The notes: generated by a model not told the origin, from the letters alone. 36,791 nt of DNA from an uncultured Lachnospiraceae bacterium (GCA_910586355.1 CAJUHJ010000016.1:1-36791), one strand, 5' to 3'. Positions 26,685 to 34,246 are shown, counted from the stretch's first letter. Made by a program: numbers and translations.

Positions 26685-28046
26685 TTATTCATTTTTCTGA
26701 TAAAATTTTAAACCGCATCTTCCATGTTTTTTTACATCGTATAACGCCTCGTCTGCCTGGCTATAAAGTTCGTCTGCAAATCCACAATCTGAAAAAGCAG
26801 CGCCGACGCTAAGCGATACAGCTGGAAGCCCATCATCTGGATGAAGCAGCATATCATTGAGAAGATTGATTTTATTTTCAATCACAGATTTCAAATCTTC
26901 TGTAATATCTGTAATGATAACGGCAAATTCATCTCCTCCGATTCTCGCTGGAAAATCGGTAGAACGAAAACTCTCTTCCAACAACCTGGCTACTTTCTGC
27001 AATACTTTATCACCCGTTTCATGTCCATATCCGTCATTGACTAACTTAAACTTATCTACATCAATAATCAAAAGAGCGATTGGATCCAATTTTGCCTTAA
27101 AAAGCTGTTTTAAATGGTCAAAAGCTCCTCTATTAATAATCCCAGTCAGCGGATCGTGTTCCGCCTGATGCCGTAAAACCGTTTCATTGGCGGCATTCAA
27201 TTCAAAAATATTATTATACGTCAAGGCCAGATACTTAAATTCATAAGAGCCTGTAATTTCCAGCATCGTTTCATTTTTAATATTTTTCACGTAAATCTGC
27301 AGCGGTTTTATAATCAAACGGAGAATCAGTATAAAAACAAGAATATTCTCAATAAATAAAATACTAACTAAAACCTGCTGTTTTCTCAGCATATTTTTTA
27401 ATTCTATGGAGCTGTCCAATTGACGTTGCTGCGTGTCATCCACAATTTCATCGAGAAAAGAAGATACATTTGTTAAAATATGTTCTTTCGACTCCTGATA
27501 CTCATAAGAAAAAACAAGTTCTCTGGCTTTCTCAATCATTTCCTCCTCTGAAAGCAATTTATCTTCCGGTTTCAAAGAAACCTTCTCTACATCCGGGAAC
27601 TCCTTCATATCCTGTTTTTGTGAAACAGAAATCAGTTTTATAGAATAAATTTCCTGTTCCATTAATTTATTAGAACGGTCAAGCGCATTCAGAAGAAAAT
27701 CATATGTTTTTTCATCTACATGATAAGTTTCCAAACGATCTAATACAGTATCCCTCCGCTTTGTATCATAAACTTCTACAAAATAATTTTTGACATATTG
27801 CATATCCATGGAAATCGTATAGAGACGTACCTGTTCCGTCAAATAATTAGAGCCGTCCGCAACAAGCGCCGCATCCTCTTCACATTGAATATATTCATTC
27901 GTAGAAGCAACCATATTTTCATACTTTTGCCAGGCATAAACCGTTACCCATACAAGCAATATATACAAAATACAGGATACCGAAATCATAATAAGATTCA
28001 GAGTACGTATACGTATTCCTTTTATGGCAACTTTCTCTTTTTCCAT
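26685..28046 (-). CDS. Membrane-bound diguanylate cyclase (GGDEF domain)
   Basis: Makes cyclic di-GMP from GTP. It has 453 residues: a membrane helix at about 17-40, an extracytoplasmic helical sensor region (about 45-225), a second helix (about 225-248), and a C-terminal GGDEF domain starting at DPLTGIINRGAF. The active-site motif RIGGDEF is intact, and an RxxD (RSTD) lies five residues before it, the position of the product-inhibition I-site. Together these suggest an active, feedback-regulated enzyme. The sensor shows no known fold to me. GGAGG lies seven bases before the ATG at 28046; the frame opens six bases earlier at a TTG. A TATAAT at the complement of 28078-28083 may be its -10 box. 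Confidence 0.92.
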   Translation of the reverse strand: MEKEKVAIKGIRIRTLNLIMISVSCILYILLVWVTVYAWQKYENMVASTNEYIQCEEDAALVADGSNYLTEQVRLYTISMDMQYVKNYFVEVYDTKRRDTVLDRLETYHVDEKTYDFLLNALDRSNKLMEQEIYSIKLISVSQKQDMKEFPDVEKVSLKPEDKLLSEEEMIEKARELVFSYEYQESKEHILTNVSSFLDEIVDDTQQRQLDSSIELKNMLRKQQVLVSILFIENILVFILILRLIIKPLQIYVKNIKNETMLEITGSYEFKYLALTYNNIFELNAANETVLRHQAEHDPLTGIINRGAFDHLKQLFKAKLDPIALLIIDVDKFKLVNDGYGHETGDKVLQKVARLLEESFRSTDFPARIGGDEFAVIITDITEDLKSVIENKINLLNDMLLHPDDGLPAVSLSVGAAFSDCGFADELYSQADEALYDVKKHGRCGLKFYQKNE

Positions 28047-28167
28047 AAGCAATCCTCCGAACAGATTATTTATTCATATTATAACGGATTTTAACAAAAA
28101 TTGGTAGCCCCAACTCATCTGTTCTATACAAGAGAACGACATCACAGCAAGCGAAAAACAAAAGAAA

Positions 28168-28199
28168 TCCGCAAACCCTCTAAAATCAAGGGGTTGCGG
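28168..28199. terminator. Hairpin beside the tRNA-like remnant
   Basis: CCGCAAACCCT and AGGGGTTGCGG form an 11-bp stem with one mismatch around a 9-base loop. It could be the terminator of a lost tRNA or integrase gene. Apart from this and the tRNA-like arm, 28084-28464 shows no gene. Confidence 0.45.
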
Positions 28200-28207
28200 T
28201 TCTCAAC

Positions 28208-28245
28208 TTAAGAGCGATAGACGGGGCTCGAACCCGACTGCTTTT
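28208..28245 (-). other. tRNA 3'-end-like remnant
   Basis: Read leftward, the sequence contains CGGGTTCGAGCCCCGTC followed by TATCGCTC, a typical T-arm and acceptor 3' strand. No matching 5' acceptor strand, D-arm or anticodon arm is present in the preceding 80 bases. It resembles the short tRNA piece left at an attachment site of an integrated element. Confidence 0.45.
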
Positions 28246-28464
28246 GGCTCTGAAAATACGATAAAAAGGAGATTCGGACACCTTCCATTCTGATTATTTA
28301 ATCAATTTTTAATCAAAATTTCCCCAACTGCAGGAGATTATTTTTCTCTTGAATAAGACAATAACCCATATTATAATATTAGCATAAAAAGAACAACCGC
28401 CCATACTATACCATATGAGTACAAGGGTTGACCGATAAAAAAGCAACGTAAGAAGGTGATAGTT

Positions 28465-29271
28465 TTGAATACAACGGAGCAGACACACAGGCAGGACTTA
28501 GAGCGTCTGAAATCACTCCGATATATGGACGATGATTTTATGTCTGTCTGCCTTGCAGATAATTTAGAGGGCGTGGAGCTGATACTTCGAATCGTTTTAG
28601 GGCGCAAGGATATAAAAATTAAATCGGTCAGGACACAAGAGCCGATGAAGAATTTGCAGGGACGTTCTGCTATTTTAGATGTTCATGCGATTGACAGCGC
28701 CGATAAGGAATTTGATGTAGAAATCCAAAGGAAAGATACAGGAGCAGGCGCAAAAAGAGCAAGGCATAACAGCAGTCTGCTGGACGCGCATATCTTAAAG
28801 ACCGGAGATGATACGGAAGACATTCCCGACAGCTATGTTATTTTTATCACAGAAAATGATGTGATGAAAGGAAACCAGCCGACATATCCCGTTGAAAGAT
28901 ATATCACGATTGGTGAAAATAAGGTATTGTTTGGTGACGGTTCGCATATTCTATATGTTAATGGGAAATATAGGGGCAACGATGAAATCGGTAAGCTAAT
29001 GCACGATTTTTCATGCACGAATCCCGAAGATATGAACTATGAATTACTTGCTGCAAAAGCAAGGTATTTTAAGCAAGACGAGAAAGGAGTTGCTGCCATG
29101 TGTAAAATTATGGAAGATATGAGGAATGAAGCAGTACAGAATAAAGCAAAAAAGACGGCGATTCATTTAATAAAATTAGGCAAGATGTCTTTAGAAGAAA
29201 TAGCAGAAGCTACGGAGTTATCTCTTGATACAGTTAAGGAATTAGAAAACCAATCCATGCAGTTAGCATAA
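28465..29271 (+). CDS. Rpn / PD-(D/E)XK nuclease family transposase-like protein
   Basis: Recombination-promoting nuclease/putative transposase family protein of 268 residues. The start MSVCLADNLEGVELILRIVL-like region is followed by the nuclease core, with Asp72 in ILDVHA and Glu86-x-Gln88 in DVEIQRKD, then RARHNSSLLDAHIL, and a C-terminal HTH-like segment (MSLEEIAEATELSLDTVKEL). This matches the PF12784-type proteins abundant in gut Firmicutes. The frame opens at a GTG at 28456 that overlaps the ribosome site AAGGTGAT. The TTG at 28465, six bases after it, is preferred. It sits next to a tRNA remnant and a structured DNA element, consistent with mobile DNA, but no terminal inverted repeats were found. 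Confidence 0.88.
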   Translation: MNTTEQTHRQDLERLKSLRYMDDDFMSVCLADNLEGVELILRIVLGRKDIKIKSVRTQEPMKNLQGRSAILDVHAIDSADKEFDVEIQRKDTGAGAKRARHNSSLLDAHILKTGDDTEDIPDSYVIFITENDVMKGNQPTYPVERYITIGENKVLFGDGSHILYVNGKYRGNDEIGKLMHDFSCTNPEDMNYELLAAKARYFKQDEKGVAAMCKIMEDMRNEAVQNKAKKTAIHLIKLGKMSLEEIAEATELSLDTVKELENQSMQLA

Positions 29272-29318
29272 TCAGTATAATTATTATAAGGACAACTATG
29301 CGAACAAAAAGAAAAAGT

Positions 29319-29371
29319 ATGTCAATCCCCCTGCCGGCAGGTAATTGCGGAGCAATTAGGGATTTACATAC
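29319..29371. repeat. Compact three-way-junction element
   Basis: TATGTCAATCCC and GGGATTTACATA form an 11-of-12 closing stem. Inside are two hairpins: the perfect palindrome CCTGCCGGCAGG (29331-29342) and ATTGC-GGA-GCAAT (29345-29357). It may be a mobile-element end, a MITE-like repeat, or a structured RNA just after the Rpn gene. Confidence 0.6.
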
Positions 29372-29406
29372 AGTGTAAATTATCCCAGTAAATCCGATAA
29401 TAGATA

Positions 29407-29445
29407 AAGGGATATTTTCAAATGTATTATTTGAGAATATCCCTT
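29407..29445 (-). terminator. Terminator, array type (unit 1 end)
   Basis: AAGGGATATTTTCAAAT pairs with ATTTGAGAATATCCCTT. The same hairpin recurs at the end of each downstream array unit (31070, 32685, 34162), so this copy marks the original left end of unit 1. Confidence 0.8.
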
Positions 29446-29515
29446 GACTGTATGATTCTTTGTTTTCTTTAGTAAAACACCAATTTATATTCCAAAAGCA
29501 ATTTATCAGATATTT

Positions 29516-29938
29516 TTATATTTCTTTTTGGTTGTATCTCGGAGTCTCTATTAATTCACGGAGCAAATCAGGCTTGTTGTACAGGACATCTGTAAAATCC
29601 TGCGGAAGATGCTCCATCTTATCAAACAATATCCATGTAGTATTAGGCTGTTCCTTATATATTTCCGGTGAATACTCATCCATAGATTTTTCTATGCCTT
29701 TTGGACCGCTCCCATAAGAATAAAATTTTTCTACATGACACCAATAGAATACAGGCTTTTCGTCTCCTACCACCAAAAGGATATGTTCTAAATTTTTGGT
29801 ATTGTCAAAAGCAATTCCCGTAGTATACGCAACTTTTCCGTAAGTTAAACAATAACCATAATGTATAGCCGCTATATCCTTTGCTGAAAGTTCATATTCA
29901 TTATTATCTGTTATTTTTAACGCTTTGTTCATTTTCAT
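29516..29938 (-). CDS. Unrecognised protein inserted in the array
   Basis: Soluble protein of 140 residues without a signal peptide. It contains ELSAKDIAAIHYGYCLTYGK, HILLVVGDEKPVFYWCHVEK and a Tyr/Pro-rich C-terminus. GGAGG lies just upstream of two possible starts (MKMNK; the second Met is better spaced). It lies between the truncated Ig-like copy of unit 1 and that unit's terminator, so it replaced the copy's 3' end. I do not recognise a family. A role related to defence or to the array is not supported by any motif. Confidence 0.65.
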   Translation of the reverse strand: MKMNKALKITDNNEYELSAKDIAAIHYGYCLTYGKVAYTTGIAFDNTKNLEHILLVVGDEKPVFYWCHVEKFYSYGSGPKGIEKSMDEYSPEIYKEQPNTTWILFDKMEHLPQDFTDVLYNKPDLLRELIETPRYNQKEI

Positions 29939-30047
29939 TTCTCCTCCATTGTTTTTTATGTAATAGTATTTTGTAAGAAAATATGCGTGGCAAAATCATC
30001 GTAATGTTATGGTGCATAAAACATACTTATAAAAATTCTCCCTCCTT

Positions 30048-30534
30048 TCAAATGCCTACGCCCTTAGCAACTACCCTTCCGGCTTCGTCTACCGTTGCAA
30101 TGCGGTCGTTGAATGAGAACGTTGACTCGTAATCTGTAAACCAGCCCTCGATTAAAAGGAAGCTCTCACCTACATGCAATGTCTTTGTTTTTGTTGTCAG
30201 CCATGGCTGGGAAGCATTCTTTTTAACCGTTACCTTACATTTAACCGTCTTACTGCCGACCTTAGCTTTGATTGTTGCCGTACCCTTTTTCTTTGCAACA
30301 ACTACGCCTTTCTTGGATACCGTAGCTACGGATTTCTTGGTTGAATACCATTCCACCTTCCTGCCCTTCGCCCCGCTGACCTTAAACGTGAAACATTCCT
30401 TCGCCGTTGCCGTAATTTTCTTCTGACTTAACCTGATTGTTGCCGCTTCGGCCGTTTCCGACAGAAAAGAAAACGCCGCCAGCATAACCACCATTGCAAG
30501 TAATATTTTTCATAAATCCAGACATCTTCTTCAT
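30048..30534 (-). pseudogene. Broken copy 1 of the secreted Ig-like (Big2) array protein
   Basis: This is the diverged first paralog. The start at 30534 (MKKMSGFMKN) has GGAGGG upstream, but one A is missing in the run at 30506-30510. The signal-peptide frame is therefore lost and only a frame beginning VVMLAAFSFLSETAEA remains open. The Big2 domain is present (TKKSVATVSKKGVVVAKKKG), then the second domain begins (HVGESFLLIEG) and the protein stops at AKGVGI, where the intact copies continue with the rest of this domain and the Cys/His tail. It is both frameshifted and truncated. Confidence 0.8.
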
Positions 30535-30619
30535 AGCTTTTATCCCTCCATTATATTCGCAGGACTAATCCCATGTTTATGGAAATCCCCCTTCTGTAAA
30601 ATTTTTATATTTTCCAGAC

Positions 30620-30638
30620 TGACATTTAGTGAATGTCA
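30620..30638. promoter_or_regulatory. Array operator, unit 1
   Basis: TGACATTTAGTGAATGTCA has 7-bp arms around TAGTG and sits just after the leftward promoter. A further half-site AATGTCA lies at 30685-30691. Confidence 0.6.
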
Positions 30639-30649
30639 ATTATTATCTA

Positions 30650-30678
30650 ATTATATCTTATACTGTCATTTAAGACAA
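30650..30678 (-). promoter_or_regulatory. Leftward promoter, unit 1
   Basis: TTGTCT (complement of 30673-30678) and TATAAT (complement of 30650-30655) are 17 bases apart. The transcript would begin near 30643, beside the operator. Confidence 0.65.
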
Positions 30679-30719
30679 GCGGTAAATGTCAAATTTTCAG
30701 GAATCAGAGAGGATAAGAT

Positions 30720-30974
30720 ATGTATAAAAACAAATGTCCAGATGGCCGGAATAATATCTGCGGAATCAGGATAAAGGAATTAAGGCAGTCTCTGCCGGAA
30801 AAAACTTCCCAAAGGCGGTTTGCGGAAATACTGCAAAGGGAAGGAATTGACATTGATAAAAACGCCGTACAAAGAATTGAATCCGGTCAGCGGTTCATTA
30901 CAGACATTGAATTAAAGATACTGTCAAAGGTGCTTCATGTCACTTGTGATGAACTGCTGGAAAACAAAATCTGA
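30720..30974 (+). CDS. XRE-family regulator, unit 1
   Basis: DNA-binding protein of 84 residues with a helix-turn-helix of the XRE type: RIKELRQSLPEKTSQRRFAE, then NAVQRIESGQRFITDIELKI. There is no extra domain. It is divergent from the Ig-like copy 1, with the shared operator region between them, and differs from the unit-3 regulator only in its first dozen residues. It probably represses or controls both itself and the Ig-like gene; this is inferred from position. A GAGGAT-like ribosome site precedes the ATG. Because copy 1 is broken, this regulator may now act on the other units in trans. Confidence 0.85.
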   Translation: MYKNKCPDGRNNICGIRIKELRQSLPEKTSQRRFAEILQREGIDIDKNAVQRIESGQRFITDIELKILSKVLHVTCDELLENKI

Positions 30975-31069
30975 CTGCCACCAGATAACATAGAATCTTC
31001 ATAAAGGCAACCAAGCAACCGCATAGGAACAAAGTATGTAAATCATGCCAATAAATCCAATAATAAAAA

Positions 31070-31108
31070 AAGGGATATTTTCAAATGCACTTTTTGAGAA
31101 TATCCCTT
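31070..31108 (-). terminator. Terminator of array unit 2
   Basis: AAGGGATATTCTCAAA pairs with TTTGAAAATATCCCTT, followed leftward by a run of T. It also separates the unit-1 regulator from unit 2. Confidence 0.85.
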
Positions 31109-31153
31109 AACTGTATGATTTTTTACATATTTATGCAAGCCTTCACGTGAAAC

Positions 31154-31999
31154 CTAATTCTTTTCAAGACCACATTTAGAACAATACTGTACACCATTGA
31201 ATTTGCATACACCGTGAACTTCTCCGCCGCCTGCTGTCATAAACCCTGCGTGATCTGTAGTGTCTACATGATTCCAGTAATCGTCTTCCATTAAGAACTT
31301 ATTGTGACAAACATTACACTCATCATATGCTTCAGACCTGCAAGTCTTTAACGTGAAAGCAATACCATTTCCGTTACCCTTAGAGGTGTATTTCATTGTA
31401 TCCATCCACTGATGTTTGCAAACCGGAGCCGTTCCTGCTACAACGTTGATTGTGCAGATGTAATCCCTATATCTACCCTGTGCGTCCTGACCTCTGTTTA
31501 CAAGAACCTTTGTCTGACCTACACCAGTTGCAACTACCCTACCTGCTCCGTCAATCGTTGCAATGTGGTCGTTATAGGAAAAGGTGCTCTCATAATCTGT
31601 ATACTGCCCCTGAATAAGCAGAAAACTTTCGCCTACCCGAAGTGTCTTTGTCGTAGCTGTAAGATACGGCTTCGGAGCGGCTTTCTTAACCGTTACCTTA
31701 CATTTTAATTTCTTGTTGCCAACCTTAGCTGTAATTGTGACTTTTCCTGCCTTCTTCGCCACTACGTTACAGCCCTTCTTTGTAACCGTTGCAATGCGCT
31801 TGTTTGATGAAGTGCATGTTGCTTTTTTGCCTGTGCCCTTAAGGTTCAGCGTAAAACGCTCCCCTGCCGTCAAAGTAAAATTCTTCTGTTCTAATCTGAC
31901 CGTTGCCGCTTCTGCATTCTTCGGCAGAAAAGAAACTGCAATAAGCACAGCCATCACTAAAAATAATGTTTTCTTCATAAATCCATATGTTTTTCCCAT
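31154..31999 (-). CDS. Secreted Ig-like (Big2) protein with Cys/His tail, unit 2
   Basis: Exported protein of 281 residues. Signal peptide: MKKTLFLVMAVLIAVSFLPK, with cleavage near AEA. Next come a Big2-like domain (SSNKRIATVTKKGCNVVAKK), a second beta-rich domain (RVGESFLLIQGQYTDYESTF), and a C-terminal 90-residue module with CKHQW, CNVCH, HVDTTDH and CSKCG that may bind zinc. GGAGG precedes the ATG. The first 190 residues are nearly the same as in units 3 and 4, while the tail differs. There is no cell-wall anchor motif. Its divergent regulator is broken. The function is unknown; a surface recognition or protection protein is a guess from the layout. Confidence 0.82.
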   Translation of the reverse strand: MGKTYGFMKKTLFLVMAVLIAVSFLPKNAEAATVRLEQKNFTLTAGERFTLNLKGTGKKATCTSSNKRIATVTKKGCNVVAKKAGKVTITAKVGNKKLKCKVTVKKAAPKPYLTATTKTLRVGESFLLIQGQYTDYESTFSYNDHIATIDGAGRVVATGVGQTKVLVNRGQDAQGRYRDYICTINVVAGTAPVCKHQWMDTMKYTSKGNGNGIAFTLKTCRSEAYDECNVCHNKFLMEDDYWNHVDTTDHAGFMTAGGGEVHGVCKFNGVQYCSKCGLEKN

Positions 32000-32089
32000 A
32001 TCTTTTCTCCCTCCAATATATTCAAACAGCTAATCCCCTGTTTGTTCCGCTCCACCAGTCTGTCATGTTTCCGCAAAATTTCCCTATTT

Positions 32090-32108
32090 TGACATCTAGT
32101 GAATGTCA
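32090..32108. promoter_or_regulatory. Array operator, unit 2
   Basis: TGACATCTAGTGAATGTCA, with inverted TGACAT/ATGTCA arms. A half-site AATGTCA lies at 32155-32161. Confidence 0.6.
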
Positions 32109-32119
32109 TTTATTGTCTA

Positions 32120-32148
32120 ATTATAGCGTATGCCGTACCATATGACAA
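32120..32148 (-). promoter_or_regulatory. Leftward promoter, unit 2
   Basis: TTGTCA and TATAAT on the minus strand with 17-base spacing. It gives a leader of about 115 bases before the Ig-like gene. Confidence 0.65.
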
Positions 32149-32189
32149 GCAGTAAATGTCAAACGTTCAGAGATAAATAAGATGGGCAA

Positions 32190-32291
32190 ATGTATAAGAA
32201 TAAAAGTTCAGGCGGAAAAAATAATATCTGCGGAATCAGGATAAAGGGATTAAGGCAGTCTCTGCCGGAAAAGACTTCCCAAAGGCGGTTT
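32190..32291 (+). pseudogene. Truncated XRE regulator, unit 2
   Basis: The first 34 codons match the intact regulators up to SQRRF. The frame then passes into unrelated DNA and the second half of the HTH is lost. The replaced segment ends near 32678, where the array sequence resumes at the terminator of unit 3. Confidence 0.8.
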
Positions 32292-32354
32292 TCCCCCTCT
32301 TTTCATTCGGAGGGTTTGAACAGCCTTCCAGACGAAAGAAAGGAGGGCGAGACA

Positions 32355-32393
32355 ATGTATGTTACATATGCGGATTTGATTGATACCAAATAA
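32355..32393 (+). pseudogene. Decayed small holin-like toxin start
   Basis: AGGAGGG is followed by an ATG encoding MYVTYADLIDTK and a stop. This start resembles the short type-I holin-like toxin peptides of Firmicutes (MYVTYEDLI-type), which continue into a membrane helix that is missing here. The identification rests on the short start motif and on the downstream small-RNA gene. Confidence 0.4.
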
Positions 32394-32428
32394 GGATAAA
32401 TTTTTGTTTTATCAAAAAGAAATGAATC

Positions 32429-32457
32429 TTGCAATTAAAATTTGCATATGCTATAAT
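32429..32457 (+). promoter_or_regulatory. Promoter of the free-standing small RNA
   Basis: TTGCAA and a perfect TATAAT with 17-base spacing. The predicted start is near 32464. Confidence 0.75.
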
Positions 32458-32463
32458 GCCAAC

Positions 32464-32553
32464 AGGCAAAGAAATGTGGAGAAATCCATGTAGGCAAAGA
32501 AGAATCCCCCAACCGTAATGGCGTACAGTCGGGGGATTCTTCTTTTCTTTTTT
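32464..32553 (+). ncRNA. Candidate small RNA with its own promoter and terminator
   Basis: A transcript of about 90 bases is bounded by the promoter at 32429-32457 and a very strong terminator: AGAAGAATCCCCC (32498-32510) pairs perfectly with GGGGGATTCTTCT (32531-32543), followed by a T-rich tail. Inside is a small hairpin (TGGA-GAAA-TCCA), and the stretch ggcaaagaa occurs twice. No convincing ORF fits. It may be the antitoxin RNA of the decayed toxin upstream, or an independent RNA. From 32573 to 32680 I see nothing else. Confidence 0.6.
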
Positions 32554-32684
32554 CTTTCCGAAAAGAAAATCTGCTTTTCAAATACTGTTTTTAATAACTA
32601 CCATCTGCATGGTGAATCTGATAGATATGGCTTCTTTCGGCAAGTAACGGTGAATATATTTTTGAGTTTTATTCTTTTATAAAA

Positions 32685-32723
32685 AAGGGATATTTTCAAA
32701 CGCACTTTTTGAGAATATCCCTT
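32685..32723 (-). terminator. Terminator of array unit 3
   Basis: Same hairpin as the other units (AAGGGATATTCTC with GAAAATATCCCTT), with a T-run on the leftward strand. Confidence 0.85.
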
Positions 32724-32768
32724 AACTGTATGATTTTTTACATATTTATGCAAGCCTTCACGTGAAAC

Positions 32769-33620
32769 TTAATATTTTGTTACGCCACACTTGCTACAAT
32801 AGTAATTAAAATCATCAAATTTCGTCATGTTAGTATCTGTTCCGCCACCTGCTGTCATGTACCCTCCACGATGGTTTTCTTTATCAAAGTGGGCTGAAAG
32901 CTCTTCCTGGAGTAAATATTTCTCATGACAAACGTTACACTCGCTATAAAACTCAGACCTGAAATTCTTAATCCTATAAGCCGTATCACCCATAACACCC
33001 TTAGAGTTGTATTTGCTCGTATCCATCCACTGATGTTTGCAAGCCGGAGCCGTTCCCGCTACAACGTTGATTGTACAAACGTAATCTCTGTATCTGCCCT
33101 GTGAATCCTGACCTCTGTTTACCATTACCTTTACTGTCCCGATTCCTGTTGCCGTAACCTTTCCTGCATGGTCAATCGTTGCAATGTGGTCGTTATAGGA
33201 AAATGTGCTCTCATAATCTGTATACTGCCCCTGAATAAGCAGAAAACTTTCGCCTACCCGAAGTGTCTTTGTTGTAGCTGTAAGATACGGCTTCGGAGCC
33301 GCTTTCTTAACCGTTACCTTACACTTTAATTTCTTGTTGCCAACCTTAGCTGTAATTGTGACTTTTCCCGCCTTCTTCGCCACTACGTTACAACCCTTTT
33401 TTGTAACCGTTGCAATGCTCTTGTTTGATGATGTGCATGTTGCTTTTTTGCCTGTGCCTTTAATGTTTAACGTAAAACGCTCCCCTGCCGTCAAAGTAAA
33501 TTTTTTCTGGTCTAATCTGACCGTTGCCGCTTCTGTATTCTTCGGCAGAAAAGAAACTGCAATAAGCACAGCCATCACTAAAAATAATGTTTTCTTCATA
33601 AATCCATATGTTTTTCCCAT
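32769..33620 (-). CDS. Secreted Ig-like (Big2) protein with Cys/His tail, unit 3
   Basis: Exported protein of 283 residues with the same layout as unit 2: signal peptide, Big2-like domain (SSNKSIATVTKKGCNVVAKK), second beta domain (TDYESTFSYNDHIATIDHAG), then the variable tail. Here the tail reads YSECNVCHEKYLLQEELSAH, HFDKENHRGGYMTAGGG and YYCSKCGVTKY. CKHQW, CNVCH, the His residues and CSKCG are kept, while the residues between have changed. One Cys found in the unit-2 and unit-4 tails (KTCR) is replaced (KNFR). Its divergent regulator is intact, so this is the only complete unit. Confidence 0.82.
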   Translation of the reverse strand: MGKTYGFMKKTLFLVMAVLIAVSFLPKNTEAATVRLDQKKFTLTAGERFTLNIKGTGKKATCTSSNKSIATVTKKGCNVVAKKAGKVTITAKVGNKKLKCKVTVKKAAPKPYLTATTKTLRVGESFLLIQGQYTDYESTFSYNDHIATIDHAGKVTATGIGTVKVMVNRGQDSQGRYRDYVCTINVVAGTAPACKHQWMDTSKYNSKGVMGDTAYRIKNFRSEFYSECNVCHEKYLLQEELSAHFDKENHRGGYMTAGGGTDTNMTKFDDFNYYCSKCGVTKY

Positions 33621-33711
33621 ATCTTTTCTCCCTCCAATATATTCAAACAGCTAATCCCCTGTTTGTTCCGCTCCACCAGCCTGTCAAATTCCCTTAAAAT
33701 TTTCTTTCTTT

Positions 33712-33730
33712 TGACATCTAGTGAATGTCA
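33712..33730. promoter_or_regulatory. Array operator, unit 3
   Basis: TGACATCTAGTGAATGTCA, identical to unit 2, plus half-site AATGTCA at 33777-33783. Confidence 0.6.
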
Positions 33731-33741
33731 TTTATTGTCTA

Positions 33742-33770
33742 ATTATAGCTTATACTGTCCCATATGACAA
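33742..33770 (-). promoter_or_regulatory. Leftward promoter, unit 3
   Basis: TTGTCA and TATAAT on the minus strand, 17-base spacing. A rightward TATACT at 33751-33756 may serve the regulator. Confidence 0.65.
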
Positions 33771-33811
33771 GCAGTAAATGTCAAACGTTCAGAGGTAAAT
33801 AAGGTGGGTAT

Positions 33812-34066
33812 ATGTATAAGAATAAAAGTTCAGACGGAAAAAATAATATCTGCGGAATCAGGATAAAGGAATTAAGGCAGTCCCTGCCGGAAAAGACTTC
33901 CCAAAGGCGGTTTGCGGAAATACTGCAAAGGGAAGGAATTGACATTGATAAAAACGCCGTACAAAGAATTGAATCCGGTCAGCGGTTCATTACAGACATT
34001 GAATTAAAGATACTGTCAAAGGTGCTTCATGTCACTTGTGATGAACTGCTGGAAAACAAAATCTGA
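33812..34066 (+). CDS. XRE-family regulator, unit 3
   Basis: Small HTH protein of 84 residues, identical to the unit-1 regulator apart from the first dozen residues (MYKNKSSDGKNN). The XRE helix-turn-helix spans RIKELRQSLPEKTSQRRFAE to RIESGQRFITDIELK. The DNA from the gene through the following 170 bases is almost the same as at 30720-31150, showing a recent duplication. It is divergent from the intact Ig-like gene of unit 3, with the operator between them. Autoregulation and control of the array are inferred. Confidence 0.85.
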   Translation: MYKNKSSDGKNNICGIRIKELRQSLPEKTSQRRFAEILQREGIDIDKNAVQRIESGQRFITDIELKILSKVLHVTCDELLENKI

Positions 34067-34161
34067 CTGCCACCAGATAACATAGAATCTTCATAAAGGC
34101 AACCAAGCAACCGCATAGGAACAAAGTATGTAAATCATGCCAATAAATCCAATAATAAAAA

Positions 34162-34200
34162 AAGGGATATTTTCAAATGCACTTTTTGAGAATATCCCTT
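34162..34200 (-). terminator. Terminator of array unit 4
   Basis: AAGGGATATTCTCAAA pairs with TTTGAAAATATCCCTT, then a T-run leftward. Confidence 0.85.
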
Positions 34201-34246
34201 AACTGTATGATTTTTTTACATATTTCTGCAAGCCTTCACGTGAAAC

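Noticed and set aside
28200..28300. Intact tRNA gene
   Set aside because: Only the T-arm and 3' acceptor strand are present; no 5' acceptor, D-arm or anticodon arm fits.
31713..32033. Rightward 106-codon frame repeated opposite Ig-like genes (also near 33334 and 34806)
   Set aside because: It is kept only because the coding strand is conserved between duplicated units; the sequence mirrors the signal peptide and Big2 codons.
32472..32517. 14-codon ORF (MWRNPC start) inside the small RNA
   Set aside because: It has no ribosome site and runs into the terminator stem.
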